This document shows, piece by piece, positions 26,501 through 43,514 of a DNA stretch of 64,000 nt. The notes beneath the pieces are model-generated. The model saw only the letters and a list, made by a program, of their open reading frames with translations, did not search any database and was not told where the DNA came from. Positions within the stretch are counted from its first letter, which is position 1; each line of letters starts with the position of its first letter. Position numbers and translations under genes: made by a program. Origin of the DNA: Stenopsyche tienmushanensis (lineage: Eukaryota; Arthropoda; Insecta; Trichoptera; Stenopsychidae); NCBI GenBank assembly GCA_008973525.1, contig WACJ01000331.1, forward strand, positions 1 to 64,000. The letters are read 5' to 3'.

Positions 26501-26591
26501 TTGGCTAAACTTTAGTTATATAATTGCAGTTGGATTATTATTTCACTTCATCACTGTTAGCATAATTTGGTACAAATTGAATAAACGATAA
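23570..26591 (+). CDS. ABCG-family half-transporter, 11 exons, 670 aa (paralogue)
   Basis: Exons: 23570-23795, 23878-24010, 24109-24307, 24391-24536, 24610-24848, 25008-25127, 25211-25386, 25475-25643, 25730-25830, 25988-26143, 26244-26591. Only exons 1 and 7 differ in length from the gene at 10202, and all phases match. Walker A is GPSGAGKSS (103-111), Walker [14 protein letters not shown], switch His in CTIHQPSA. The signature reads [10 protein letters not shown] (207-216): the Arg usual after LSGGE is Cys. Intron 7 uses a GC donor (GCAAGT at 25387) where the paralogue has GT. Membrane half as in the paralogue, ending WYKLNKR. An ACTAG acceptor-like site just before the ATG suggests an untranslated 5' exon. 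The protein appears intact; the substrate is unknown. Confidence 0.93.
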
Positions 26592-26725
26592 ATAGTATTT
26601 TCTCTAATTAATATTCCTTTTTGTACACATTTCAAAATTTCTATGTATGTTAAGATTTTAGATAATATTGGATTAAGAAAAAATCAACATGCTTATCATC
26701 AACTATTACCAAAAGTTTTTAAATT

Positions 26726-26731
26726 AATAAA
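26726..26731 (+). terminator. Poly(A) signal AATAAA (third ABCG gene)
   Basis: 135 bp past the ABCG stop. It lies about 42 bp from the opposing signal for PEX6. Confidence 0.55.
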
Positions 26732-26772
26732 ATTTCTTACAATATTTGTTTTTAATGAAAACTCAATACATT

Positions 26773-26778
26773 TTTATT
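26773..26778 (-). terminator. Poly(A) signal AATAAA (PEX6)
   Basis: TTTATT on the + strand, 61 bp past the PEX6 stop. Confidence 0.55.
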
Positions 26779-26838
26779 AATAAAAAAAAACAACATAACA
26801 ACCTTTCTGTGTATTTAAATATAGTTTTAATAAAAAAA

Positions 26839-31271
<4,433 letters not shown>

Positions 31272-33105
31272 ATTTGGCGTGAATATGTTCTATTTCTTGT
31301 AAAATATTAACATGCCGATCCAAATCTGAAAGAATAATTTTCTATTAGCAATAAACACCAAACGTCGCTGTGATTACTGATCATTTAATAAAAATCACGA
31401 ATATGCTCTATCGGTTAATCTTTGAATAAAATTTCCCAATATTTGTTTACAAAAATAAAAACGACTTATTAGCGTCAACTGTTGCATTCGAAAGGCAATT
31501 AATATATTTGACACTACACATTCTAAAGAAGTTTTGTGAACCTAACCTAAAACTATTTGTACGTAATTCAAAATTAAATTTATTACACTAAATACGTTTA
31601 TCAGAAATGTAAAAATGATCATATTTTCAACTTATTTCAAATTAATCAACTCAATTAAACTTAAAAATATATACGCACACTTTGACGTTTCAAAATTAAT
31701 TTGACAGATGAAATAATGGCCAAAAGGACGTTTTTTATAGCCAGAACTTTCGACTATGAACAAATATCTAATCTTTTTTATCTACTGACGTGTTAAGATT
31801 TTTTCGATCTCTTACCAATAAGTGTTAGATTTAAAATTTAATTTAAGATCAGCTTTATACAAAAAAAAAACATGGCAATGATTTGAAAAGGGCATTTAAT
31901 ATTTAACCAGAGGTAACATTTTTTATTACTCAATTATAAGGGTATAAGAATATCAAATACAAAAATATAAATTAGAATATTTTTAAAATAATTTTAATTT
32001 TAATAACAGTTTGATTTATTTGCTCAATTATAAATAGTTCCACATTAAAAAAAACTTAGTAGTTCTCGCTAATTTTTCAAAAATAAACCACCGCTCATAA
32101 TTTGGATCGTTTCTAAAAAAAAAATTAATAGTGATACAAAACCATCGGCACAAGAGATCCTCGACGATGGCACGCGAAACGTCTTTTCACAATTCCACCC
32201 ACGTTACAATGTATTCAACCATTTGACGTCAATAATGAACTTTATCGTCTATATCAGAATACGAGATAATTCAGACAATCCGATTAATTATTTAGATATA
32301 GAATCATAGAAGATAAATAAATAGATCAAACTTCTGTCACTGATTCGATAATATATCAACGAATTAAAATATCTTAATTGTACTTACATTAGATAACATG
32401 CAATACTTTTTCCTATTATTGTACAACTTTAAAAAAACGTTTTCTACACGACTTGTTGTTTAGTATTTGTATACGAATGAGCAAAAATTGTTCACGCACA
32501 TTTGTCAAAAGTAATTTTTAAATAAATTCGGAATTCCATTTAGTATGTAAACATTGAAGCCGTATTTAAGCTCGAGGTTAAGTAAAGTGAAATTAATGCC
32601 GACTCGCAGTGACATCAAGGATAATCAGACATTAAATCATGAAAGGGCTGACATTTTTCGAATTAAAATTTATTCCAATCATATAAGTAATTATTAAATT
32701 TATTGATGTCATATCACTTAGCTTAATATATAAAATTGGGCATATTTTATTTTCAATGAGTTAAATTTATTTATCCCTTGATTTATTTTTATCTAGAATA
32801 CTATCTAAAATGATTAAAACGTATATGTAATATACTGAGTTTTTATGTAAATTAATTTAACATGCACCTAAGAATGTGCGTTATTAGCTCAAGCATTGTC
32901 TTTGCAGTCGACACCATCAAACGACGCCATGGTGCAATGTACACACAAACCATATGAAAGTGACAGCTACGTAGTTGAGGCAATGACCACTAGAGTCACT
33001 TTACAGCTTCCTGCGATTTTCAAAGTGTTGTGCATCCATTACCTTAAATATAAATAGTAAGTCGATATTAAATATAGAAAAAATTAACGTATTAATAATT
33101 AATTA
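31272..33105. other. Intergenic between PEX6 and mariner remnant
   Basis: The PEX6 5' region and promoter must lie at the low end, but no TATA or initiator is clear. Otherwise AT-rich with no supported feature. Confidence 0.4.
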
Positions 33106-33109
33106 AGTA

Positions 33110-33290
33110 ACGAGGGTATGAAGCGCCCGTGGCAAATATCTAACTTGCGGCCCCCCCTCTTTTTTTAAATTTAAATAATGCATTATATTAAATATTATTA
33201 GGTTGTATATTTTAAAATAATATACGAAGACAGTCCCAAAAGTACCCGACCTAACGTATAGATGCCGGTCGCTGTTTTTAAAAAATACTA
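33110..33290 (+). repeat. Dispersed repeat R2, copy 2
   Basis: Inverse match of 23075..23280; see that entry. It lies directly upstream of the mariner remnant, but the other copy has no mariner next to it, so the two are probably independent. Confidence 0.7.
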
Positions 33291-33387
33291 AGTTTAAACG
33301 AAGCCATACGAGCTGCCAAAACGAACAGCGCAGTTATTGATTAAATAACGTAATAAATAGTGAATAAAATCCACAAAATGGTATTGA

Positions 33388-33690
33388 ATGACCGTCGATT
33401 ATAAGTATGCGAGCAAGCAGACATGGTAGAACTTTCAAAAAATGTTGTACATCGCATATTAAGTGAAAATTTGGACATGAGAAAGCTGTACATAAGATGG
33501 ATGCAGCGTTTGCTCATAATGTATCAAAAACAGCATCGTAATGATGTTCCAATCAAATTTTTGGCAAAGTTTCACAGCAATAAAGCCGAGTTTTTGCATC
33601 AATTCAGGACGAAACATGGGTCCATTATTTTACATCTGAGACAAAGAAACGTGAGAATCCTCCACTAACCCGAGCTGTTTATTGGTCCCA
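33388..33690 (+). pseudogene. mariner transposase fragment
   Basis: Reads as the N-terminal and first catalytic part of a mariner transposase: VELSKNVVHRILSENLDMRK, then RWMQRLL, QKQHRNDV and NKAEFLHQF, and after a frameshift DETWVHYFTSETKKREN. DETW holds the first catalytic Asp. A stop lies upstream of the 81-codon open part (33423-33668). The C-terminal half, including the DNARPH region, is missing. Confidence 0.85.
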
Positions 33691-33794
33691 CAGATTTTTT
33701 AACTTAAAACTTAAAAAACTAGCTAAGATAGCAGCATAAATTAGTAGGATATATAAATATCGTTCACGAGCTGATTTGGCACAAGCCACCTATG

Positions 33795-34130
33795 TAAGTT
33801 AGACACAAAGTCTGTGTGTTCAACCGGTCCGCTTTTCGAACCGCTGACATGATGAATGAATGCTACGCGACCTGAATACGTCTACAGAACGATTACAAAC
33901 TCTCATTACAAAAAAAATGTTGTCCGAAGAAGACTGATCGGGTGGGTTGTTTAAATTTCACATTCGGTCGAAAATATTGTTGTCTTTGTTATGTTTAAGC
34001 AATAATGAAGAAAATAGGGATTAGACAACTTAGTATATATTATAAAAACGGACAAAATCAATCAGTGTTTATTCATGTAAAGTAAAATGGTCAAGTAAAA
34101 TAAAAACCATGTGGTATTCTGCGTCCCGAG
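33795..34130 (+). repeat. Dispersed repeat R3, copy 1
   Basis: Shares GTGTGTTCAACCGGTCCGCT, CAGAACGATTAC, GATCGGGTGGGTTGTTTAAA, and GATTAGACAACTTAGTATAT with 54015..54360 (+) and, inverted, with 41915..42345. See the 53880 entry for its likely class. Confidence 0.85.
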
Positions 34131-35177
34131 TACAATATATCAATGATGATACTGTGCAAGAAAAATATCAGTTGACGAAAAACTTCTCTACTGAATTTTT
34201 TGTTCATTGATTATTTCACTTGCTATGTTTGCGCTTTGTTGCACAATTCAAAAAATTGCATCTTCAGATAGTTTGGTCAAAAGTCTTCAAAAAAATTATT
34301 TCAAAGAGAAATTATTCCAATGCTTCATTAACATCACTATCATTTATAGGACATTTTTTCTTAATTTAAAGATGTAGTGGATAACGATATATAGCTCCTA
34401 TTGATCGTAAATGTAAATCGTAAATCAATTGAAAATACTGTCAAAATCATTTGATCGATATCTTGCCAGTCGAGATCTGAAGATTTCAAATCTTACTATG
34501 AGGAGCAAATGAAATGATAAATTGTTTGCGAAGCAGCGCTATATCTTTGCGAGAAATTTTCCCTAAAAGTGCGGCGTAGCGATATTTCGACGTCTACAAT
34601 CAGCAATTGTCACTTAATTGTCTTTGCATTGTTCCTGCATACATATTTTATTTTGTACGTAATAATTACATTTACGATTATTTCTAAAAATGATAAAATA
34701 ACCACATCACTCTCCACATAGAACCCATCGGAACAACATTAAAACATCGAAATCATTCCGATAAGTTGTACATGTGTGATGTAGGACCCGTCGGAATAAA
34801 ATCGATGCCTCAACGATGTAACATATATAAAAACTTTGATCGCATACAAAGAACGACACGTTTCAAATTAAAGTGCATAGGAAGTTTGAGAATATGCGGA
34901 AATGCGTTTCTGTGGTGGATTGCGTCTGATAGATGGTGGGGTTTCCGACCTTTGTCAGCTGAGTTTGATATGCATCAGCTGCTGGTGAGTAGAGATAAAC
35001 AAACGCTCAGCAGCCAGCAGCCAACAGTCAGTTCCGACCCAACTGGCGGTCGAGTTGCTCGTCGGTTTGGGATTGTCGTTCGCGACTATGCCCACTAATA
35101 TTATTATCTTATTTCAATAAATGGCGCTCGTTTTCTGACTGGATATAAGCGCATTTCTGTGACTCAGTTTAGTCATC
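34131..35177. other. Upstream region of the fourth ABCG exon
   Basis: AT-rich until about 34880, then GC content rises towards the exon, as in a promoter/5' UTR region. A 110-codon ORF (34766-35098) runs through it but has no recognised domain and is probably not translated. Confidence 0.4.
35144..35170 (+). promoter_or_regulatory. Possible core promoter (TATAAG, TCAGTTT)
   Basis: TATAAG at 35144-35149 and an arthropod-type initiator TCAGTTT at 35164-35170, just upstream of the ATG at 35178. The spacing of about 22 bp is shorter than the usual 25-30, and the leader would be only 12 nt, so this may be chance. Confidence 0.2.
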
Positions 35178-35451
35178 ATGTCCGCTCGACAGATCTCCGA
35201 GGGCCTCCCGGGGGGCCCTTCCTTCAACGACGATTGTCTCGGTAACAAACCAAGTGAAGCAATCCAAGTGAACTGTAGTGCCAGCACAGCTAACGTCTCC
35301 ACCAGGAAGAAACCGGCCCCTCTCAAATTAGAGACTACTCCTCATCACTTCTTGGACCCCAAGCCTCCCCCGGAGGACCGAGAGAGAGGCACGACCATCG
35401 ATCTGAGCTTCTCCGAACTCTCGTATACGGTGCAGCCATGGTGTTTCAAAA
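35178..35451 (+). CDS. First coding exon, probable ABCG transporter
   Basis: 91 codons plus one base, ending in a strong donor, AAA|GTAAGT type. After a low-complexity N-terminus the exon ends TTIDLSFSELSYTVQPW. This resembles the start of ABCG nucleotide-binding domains, where such a strand precedes Walker A; the paralogues have [13 protein letters not shown] in the same place. GC content is well above the neighbourhood. No exon with a Walker A or other ABCG motif was found between here and 64000, so the gene should continue past the window after a very long intron. The call rests on a short match; an unrelated gene is possible. Confidence 0.55.
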
Positions 35452-38400
35452 GTAAGTCGCGAGCCCTTTGTCTATCTGACTCGACAACAACAATGCACTT
35501 CCCTTTACACAGCCTCAAAGTGAAACTCGGACACATGCCTGTATTATCTTTCATTCTAATTCATATCAATACAATGACAAATAACTAAAATTATCGAATA
35601 TTCAACAAGTTTAACACAGTAGCAACATTGACGACTAGGACGAAGGCCTTTTTTGTTATGTTCGACACGAATAAAACCAGTTTTTGATAGTAGATTCGAT
35701 CGATTCTATTCTGATCCACAGTCAAATTAATTTAATTTCTAAATATTGCGATATCAATCAAACGATAGATAGATAGACCCGAATAGGCGAAGAATATCCC
35801 GCTAAACGATGAAGACTTTTTCAAAAATGAAAGCTGGATGTAAATCGGACTTTATATAAGTACACCCGGAAGTATTTTTATGCCTATTTTGATAAAGGAT
35901 CTGATCATTGAATGCAATCGAAAATCTTTTAAAATGCAATAGTTTTCAAAAAACCAAACATCAAAACGATGGTAAATACTCAATTATGTTGATTGACTTC
36001 ACAGTGTATACACAGTATAGAAACTATGTACAAAATTTGCAATTAATTTTTCTATCAAAATTGGTCAGTTTTTAACTAAAATATGCGTATAAAACATAGA
36101 TCATTTTCAAAATCGGTCACATGAAAACTACAGTTCAACTCGTAATATATAAATACGCGATGATTCTCACTTCCATCGATCAAAATTTAATGCTAATCCT
36201 TTAGTTTTTAATGTATACTTCCTAATTATCGACAATCATAATCGTTTCATCCGTTTTTAATAGCTTACAATTTATAATTCTACGTATTTCCCTCAAAGCC
36301 ATATGAATGATTTTAGGGTCAAACTGTGCGGTTGAATTTGGAACGTGCATTATTTTTTCATATCGTAATATCATAAACTATTCTAGTTACTACTCGTCAT
36401 AATAAGGGTTAATAATCCGATCTCCTTCGCTGTCTTTAAATAGTTCATGCGGCATACAAATACTCATGCTTCATGTGCAAAAAAATAAAAGTTGAGAGGT
36501 CGTTCTGTCACTGGGTTATCCTTTAATTTCTATTTATCGATGTGAATAAATACAATACTTAAGTTATGTTTTACAATACGATGTTATGTTTTTCAGACCG
36601 TTCCATTGCGTTACTTATTTAAATAACCTTCAATATCATCCCAAAATCATAATTCAAATTTTGAAAATCAGCATTCTTCAGATAAACATTTAATAACTCA
36701 CTTGACAACTTCTATGAAATTTCTCGTATGTGAATATTTTATAATACGAAAATTGATCAAATTATCATGTTTAAATCTGTAATACACTTGAAAAAATGAA
36801 GATGCGTTCCGTGGATTTTTAAAATCGCATAACTTTGAAACAACTATATAAAAAATATCCAAAATCGCATAAAAAAAGTTAATAAAAAACAGGAAAACAA
36901 GGCAATTAAAAAATTACATTTTTGGTAACATTTAAAGGACGTCTTACATCATTGGTAAGATTTTAAGGATGTATGACATCTGGAATCTCAAATACCAGAC
37001 ATGCACTAGAGAAATACTAATTATTTTAATTACAAACTGTCATCGCTGTATGATAATTTTCGATATGACTCAAAATCGCTCTCTTCTTCGGAAAAAAATA
37101 GTATACCCAGGGTCAATGTCCTCAAAAGAAAACCACAAAATGGCGACTGTTTAAAAAAAAATCAGTCTAGTCATCTTTGGCCTTTTTTGTTACAGTTTTA
37201 ATTTATCTTAAATAGTTAAAAAAAAATACATTTTGATATAAATCTAAAAAATTTAAAAAAATTTAAATCAATTTTTTAAAAAATCTAAACCAGAATAAAG
37301 GGCGTGGTTGTAATTCAACGATAGCAGGTGCAATATTTATTTACATAGTCCCTAATTATATTTTTTTTCCAAATTTCGGTTAGTGTTATCCAGTGGTATC
37401 CAAAATATCTCGATATGTACTCTTTATTACCTTTAGAAAAACCGCATAACTTCGAAATCGCACAAAAAGAGGTTTGAGTCTACTTAGTCTGGTTAAATCT
37501 TAATTCAAACTATGAATTTCATGACAAATCAGCATTAACAAAATTTGTATTCGCACTAAATGCGACTTATTATCGTTATATATTTTTTGATTATGAGAGT
37601 ATTAAACTTGTCTGCATATCTTATTAATAATCTGAACGATTGAATTAATGTCTATATGAATATTACTTATGATATAGACTTTATTGACGAAGCGTTATTT
37701 ATTTTAGTCATTGAATAAATACGTAGATATAAAATAAATTGAAGTGTAAACTCCAAAATATTATTTCGATTAAATATATTCCATGTGCAGAAATCAATGT
37801 CTATCCAAGCAATCTTGATAGAAATTAATTGTGTAAAATAGCAAGTTTGTTCTGTGAATTAGAGGAGCTATATTAGATTTAAGATCAACTTCATTATGGT
37901 GTTAATTTAACTGAAACAAAAAATTAGGTCCGTTTGTAAATGCGTCAGCAAAACTGGTTTCAACAGAAATAACTCCGAAATAATTTAAGTCACTGGCAAC
38001 AATTTTCATACGTGCTTTTTGTATGAACTCGAAAAAATTAAATCCATCGTCCACAAAGAGAAAAATGTACATTGAACTTTTTTTTTATTTTACAGCATAA
38101 CATTCTTCAAACTCTGCGAAAATGCGAACAATTTTCTCTCATATACCCTAAACCGCAAAATTTTCACTATAGCAAGCTATATCCTCATATGTGTTCGTTT
38201 CAAAGTGCCTATGCAATATTTATGTTCGAAATACTCATCTATTTGTCCATTTTATTGAATCATAGTGATTAAGTATATAAAATGTAATGGACAAAAAGAT
38301 TTTCGCTTATCTTAATCTGATTAAGAAGTCAATAAATCCAATTATATTAGATAATAAAACTATGTACATACCTTCCTTTGCTATGATTGATCGCTTCGCG

Positions 38401-38847
38401 TATATACAGGTGTTTTGCACATGGATTTTTATGATGGTTAGGGCAGTCTTTTGCTACGTTTCACACCTAAGCTCTATGACCTAAGTGTTAGGGTTGTCGA
38501 AATAGAATTTTGTTTCAACGTTTTGAAAAAATATCCAAAATAACTGTTTTTGTATTTTGCAATGTATTTTTGGTCTAAATTAATTATTATTTTATGCAAT
38601 TGGTTTAAAGAAAATTAGTTCTAAGCTTCCAAAGTCACAAAAAGTATGCAAATTATTGAGAAATGTCAACTTCTCTCAAATCTTCTCTTCTGTCAAATCT
38701 CTAAACGAAAAAGTAATTACTATTTTGAATTTAATTTATTTTTAAAAAGTTCTCTTGATTATATCCTTCCCAACGATATACTACATGTCATACAAATCAT
38801 TAAATATGTCGTTAAACTTGAGGAAGTACCAATGATGTCAGGTCTCC
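35452..38847. other. Probable intron, nothing recognised
   Basis: AT-rich. Related motifs ATCGCATAACTTTGAAA (about 36823) and CCGCATAACTTCGAAATCGC (about 37442) hint at an old DNA transposon, but ends were not found. Confidence 0.35.
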
Positions 38848-38893
38848 AGACCAGAAATGGAAAATGGCATAGACCAGAAATGGAAAATGGCAT
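38848..38893. repeat. Perfect 23-bp tandem duplication
   Basis: Two exact units starting AGACCAGAAATGG and ending AATGGCAT at 38848-38870 and 38871-38893. Probably a recent slippage or repair duplication. Confidence 0.85.
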
Positions 38894-40910
38894 TTTAAAA
38901 TCGAATCATTATGTTGCTGATGAAATTTGGATTTTATTTATGATAAATGAAGAGAATCTGGTAAATAGTTAAATGCAAGGAAGCTCCAAGACATACATCC
39001 GAACCGATTTTCGCCATAGAAAAGTTTACGGTTATTGTGTGATAAAAAAAGGGAAATATTCTATTATCTTCTTTCTTTTACTAAATTAAGTAATTATAGC
39101 CGATGTATAACTTCGCAAAATCGACAATGTGAATACACAAAAAATACGTTTTACCATATTGCCCTTATTTCACAGTCTTTTTATTGACAGACTTCTTCGC
39201 CACATGGAATGCTATTTAGAAAATTAAAAAATCCGAAACCAAAAAGAAGTTATTCAAGGATTGAAAATCTTTATTAGTTTTGAAAATATCGATTTTTATA
39301 AGCTACAAATTTAGCAATTTCATATGGTAAACATCATTATATGAGGATCACAAAAATCGCATTTTATCTTCATGAAAAACCTACAGTTGAAATTTGTAAT
39401 TGTTAAACATTTACTGACTATTATTTAAATTCTGTGTCAAAACTGAGTGCCTAAATATTTTTAATCAATGTTACTCAGGCAATCCAAATTTCACAATTTG
39501 AATTTAATCAGATAAGATTTATATCAGATATCAAGGATTAACCTAATGACTCAGCCTTTTCAAAACGATAAACCCAAGAAATAGTTTATTTGACTTGTAT
39601 TAATCTGAGAAGAAACTTACGTGCAATCGCTGTTGCAATAATTCAAGTTGATGGTATGTTTATTCACTGTATAGATAAGATAAACGATAAACTAATGAAA
39701 AAAAATGTTGATTATTGAATGATTTGAATTTGAAAAAAGCTAATGATTAAATATAAGTCTAATTAAAGTCTCTCAGGCATCAAATTTGTGTTTTATCTAA
39801 CGCCATAAAGAACTGTGTAAATAAACAAAATCTTGATTTTATGTCTTAACAACCTGTTTATCATGTTAATCGAATTGAATCACACTATCTACATAGTTGC
39901 CGTGATCCTTTTTTGCACTTCGATTGCTTAACTTTAACTTTTTGTTCGTCATTCTGATGCATTTTTGCATACAAAATATTTATAAAATCACCAAACATTT
40001 TTATCGCTTCGTAAAAATGTATTATTTTCGGAAGTAATTCAGTGTCGTACGCGATTTTATCTCCTTTTAGGATTCCTTTTTGTTATATTTTACCTAATGT
40101 AAACATAATGCACAATCAATCCAAACATTAACTGATTAGATATATTCACTTAATACAATACATTTTGTGCCTATTCCTGATGATCTAAAAATATCGTCTA
40201 GAAATAATATGATTTTTGATGGATTTATTAAATATAACGATCTCAAAATAGCAAATATTTGCAGTAGAATACGAACGAATAATTTCAAAAATAAGCAAAC
40301 GTATCAGCATACAAAATTCCACCGATCGTCCATCAATCAACATAAAAATTCATCAAAAAACATTGATTTTCATTCGAAATTGTTGTTGTAGTATTTGAGT
40401 CTTAGCCATTTAAGCGTCCCTATCTCTTGAATACTAAATTTCGATGTCTATGAACTTGTTCAGAAGTTTTAATATCACATTTACGTGAGGTCAATGCGTG
40501 ATAACGATATGAATAATTTATTCATAACAATGACCCTCACCTATTTTTTTATTTTTAACTTTGCAAATGATTTTTTATTGACATATCATTTATAAAGACA
40601 TCCGTGCATTGTCCGTGGATTAATCAAATAGGCAGTTGGAGGCATCTTGTGTGACAATTTAAGACTCCACAGACAGTTTACACAATGCAATATTCGTAGT
40701 ATTTTTTAACATATGGTCCATAATTGAGATTATTTTAATCTATTTATCTATCAATCTAACACCAATGACATCCATAATCTTATCCATTTTCTAAGGAAAC
40801 TATTTTCTATTACCTTCTGCATTTGGCTATATTATTTTAAAAGGAATTTTAAATATGTTAGGATCTATGAATGAATAACGAAATTGCCATCGTTTTAAAG
40901 TTACATTGTA
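38894..40910. other. Probable intron, nothing recognised
   Basis: No supported gene or repeat. Confidence 0.35.
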
Positions 40911-40914
40911 ATTA

Positions 40915-41015
40915 TGGTTGAAAATCCACTCAATCATAGGCAGGCCTTGAACAATTTTATTGATCGCTTCAGTTATATTTTTCAGATCCTGGAAATTATA
41001 GTAAACCTGGATCTG
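40915..41015 (-). repeat. SINE family B fragment
   Basis: Diverged match to the middle of the - strand copy at 45647: CACTCA(T)C-ATAGGC, TTTTATTGATCGCTTCAG, CAGATCCTGGAAAT and AGTAAACCTGGAT in order. Confidence 0.55.
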
Positions 41016-41050
41016 TGCGATTATTTATTATTATTGCTAATTAATACACT

Positions 41051-41120
41051 TAGTGCGCGAAGCAGTTGAACTCGTTACTCAATCGTCTTGGGTTCAAATC
41101 TACAAGTGTGGCCGTCTACA
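41051..41120 (+). repeat. SINE family A fragment
   Basis: Head only: GCAGTTGAACTCGTTACTCA, ATCGTCTTGGGTTCAAATC (B box) and GTGTGGCCG, matching 18683..18863. Confidence 0.65.
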
Positions 41121-41914
41121 TTACTATTGAGTTCACAATTAAAGTAATTTTAATTAAAATAATCTTCAACGTGTGTGTTCAGAGGTATGCAAATTGTAAA
41201 ATTTCCTAGTTAATTTACTTGTCGCTGAGAAATAAATCAAAGACCTTGATCCTTTATGTAAGTCAAGTACCGTTTTTGAGTCTGACTGAATTGAATATTC
41301 TATGAATATTGACCTCGGTAACGCTCAAAAGTAAAAATGTTTCTTGATCACTGATGCTTGATCAAACGATCGGTGTATGTACTTTGATATTACTTGTATG
41401 AACATACTCGTACGTGCATTTTAAAGAATTTAATGTGGATCACACAAGATAGTTTTTAATGAAAGTGTATTGGATATTTCGTTTCAATTGGCTCTTAAGT
41501 CCCTTTTCATTGTATTTTAACAATTGAAGACGAGCAAAGAATGATACAAATTTCAATTGGTAAAACGTCTAGCGTCTGGTCACATTTCTCTGGAGATAAT
41601 TGACCAAACAACTGACCAGTTTACTCATGTAATGGCACGTGTGACTAGCAGACACTGTGCTCATAAAATACGATAACTATTTAATGATACATTTTTTCTT
41701 TCTTTAAATTCTTCTACACTGTGTGTGCTTTTATAATAATTGTATTTCACAGATTAGTGTAAGCATTTATTTTAAACAAAGGATATGATCATCACACATT
41801 GAAATCATACATGTATGCAAGGCGATTTCCATATGGGACGTTTTTCTTTTTCGTACGAATGACATTCTTTTCTATTTTAAATCAATATGCTTTTACAAAT
41901 TTTATGGGAGATTA

Positions 41915-42345
41915 CAGGGCCGTAACAAGATGGTGGCAAAAAACGCGCCCGCCACGGGCACAACTGGGCTTGGGGCGCAAAACGCAGAATACCCAGTCGG
42001 GAGTTGTACATGATTTTTATTTTACTTGACTGTTTTACTTTTCATAAATCAACACTGATAGACTCTGTCCGTTTTTATAATATGTATATACTAAGTTGTA
42101 AAAACAACAATATTTTCGACCGATTGTGAAATTTAAACATCCCACACGATCAGTCTTCTTCGGACAACTTCGTTTTGTAATGAGAGTTCATAATCGTTCT
42201 GTAGTCGTATATAGGTCGCGAGTCGCTCATTCGTCATGTCAGCGGTCCGAAAAGCGGACCGGTTGAACACATAGACCTTGTGACCACTCCGTTCTCTTTT
42301 AGGGCTTTTGGCGGCATTTTTTATAATCTATACGATCACGGAAAC
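41915..42345 (-). repeat. Dispersed repeat R3, copy 2 (hAT-like end)
   Basis: Inverse match of 54000..54415. Its end at 41915 reads CAGGGCCGTAACAAG and that of the other copy reads ACTCGGCCCTG, so CAGGGCCG is likely the terminal motif, typical of hAT elements. The match extends to CGTGATCGTA near 42335. Confidence 0.75.
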
Positions 42346-43045
42346 TCCGTCAAGTTTTTAGTTTTATAGTTTTATGTTAAAAAATCTAGCTAATTTCTCC
42401 CTCGCGCTCAGATCGCAAGTAGCTACTCGAAGTTGAGGATGAGCGTGTCCACGCGGACATGAATGTTACGTTCAGATTTTGCACTTTCCTATGCAATTTC
42501 GTAGAGCGGGCTAGTATGGTCCCGTTTTTAAAAACTGAACAATAATAGTCCCGAAGGATAAATCGTCCTTATTTATATTCGCCACCTTGAATGTGAATGC
42601 TGATTAATTTCATATTGCACTGAAATAAAATTCTTGGCTAATAATAAAGCGAATGTATAAAAATAAATAATTAGGAGTATTTAACAACAAAAAAAAAATA
42701 AAAAACCATCATAAATTTATACCACCATATTTAGGAATATTTTTAATCTCTAACCACAAAACATTTCTTTGGTAAAATACAGACGAACTACTTTGCAAAA
42801 AATATGTTATATTTCCTATCATACATGCAAAATATACAGTTTTTACATTTTCCTCATAAATAAATAATACATTAAATATTATAAATATAAAAATCTAAAT
42901 TGGCATAATCATGCTATTATTATATATTTTAGTTTCTTGAGTATATTTAATGTATCCATATTAATTTAGCAATTCGTCGTCCTGAACAATCGTTAACGTC
43001 TTTCATTTCCACATAAATTTAATATGATTCTACGAGATCAAGAGA
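42346..43045. other. Probable intron, nothing recognised
   Basis: AT-rich. Confidence 0.35.
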
Positions 43046-43046
43046 C

Positions 43047-43514
43047 CAAGTATTAGTATAGTGGCTTAGATCCAGGGCTCGTATTGTGAAGGTTCGGGTT
43101 CAAATTCAGATGGTGGAAAAAAAAAATCACCGTACCAACAAATTTGGGAGATCGGAAATATTAATATCTCTGATCGATCGTCTCGATCCAGGTTTACCCT
43201 GATTTCCTGGATTTGAAAAGGTAAATGCTGAGGCGATTAATAAAGTCGTGCAGAGACGCCCGTTAGTAAAGGATTGCATTTGCAACAATAATTAAATTAT
43301 AATTTATATATAATGATTATTTCGCTACTCACTCATAGACTCTCTCCTCTCCTACCTTTCCAAATAATCCTATCCTTAATTTATCACGCGTGGAAGATAA
43401 TGGGTAACCGCCACATTAAATCCTTTCCCTAGTAAGATATCCTGTGGAGATCTCCTATATCCGACATCGGATGTGACACATCAAGATTCATGCTTTGATG
43501 GAGGTCATAAGGAC
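43047..43514 (+). repeat. tRNA-derived SINE, family B, copy 1
   Basis: Head TAGTATAGTGGCTTAGATCC and B-box-like GGGTTCAAATTC. The middle has AACAAATTTGGGAGATCGG. The conserved later domain has ACTCACTCATAGACTCTCTC and CTACCTTTCCAAATAATCC. The tail is GATGGAGGTCATAAGGAC. About 465 bp. Other copies at 45647, 49606 and 57540, with fragments at 40915 and 60890. Confidence 0.8.

Noticed and set aside
34766..35098. 110-codon ORF as a gene
   Set aside because: No domain, lies in the GC-rich upstream region of the next exon, and has no splice or start context; more likely 5' flank.
36810..37475. Tigger-like transposon from paired ATCGCATAACTT motifs
   Set aside because: The motifs are direct rather than inverted, and no ends or target duplication could be set.
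38646..38972. 108-codon ORF as a gene
   Set aside because: It runs through the 23-bp duplication and AT-rich DNA, with no motif or splice context.
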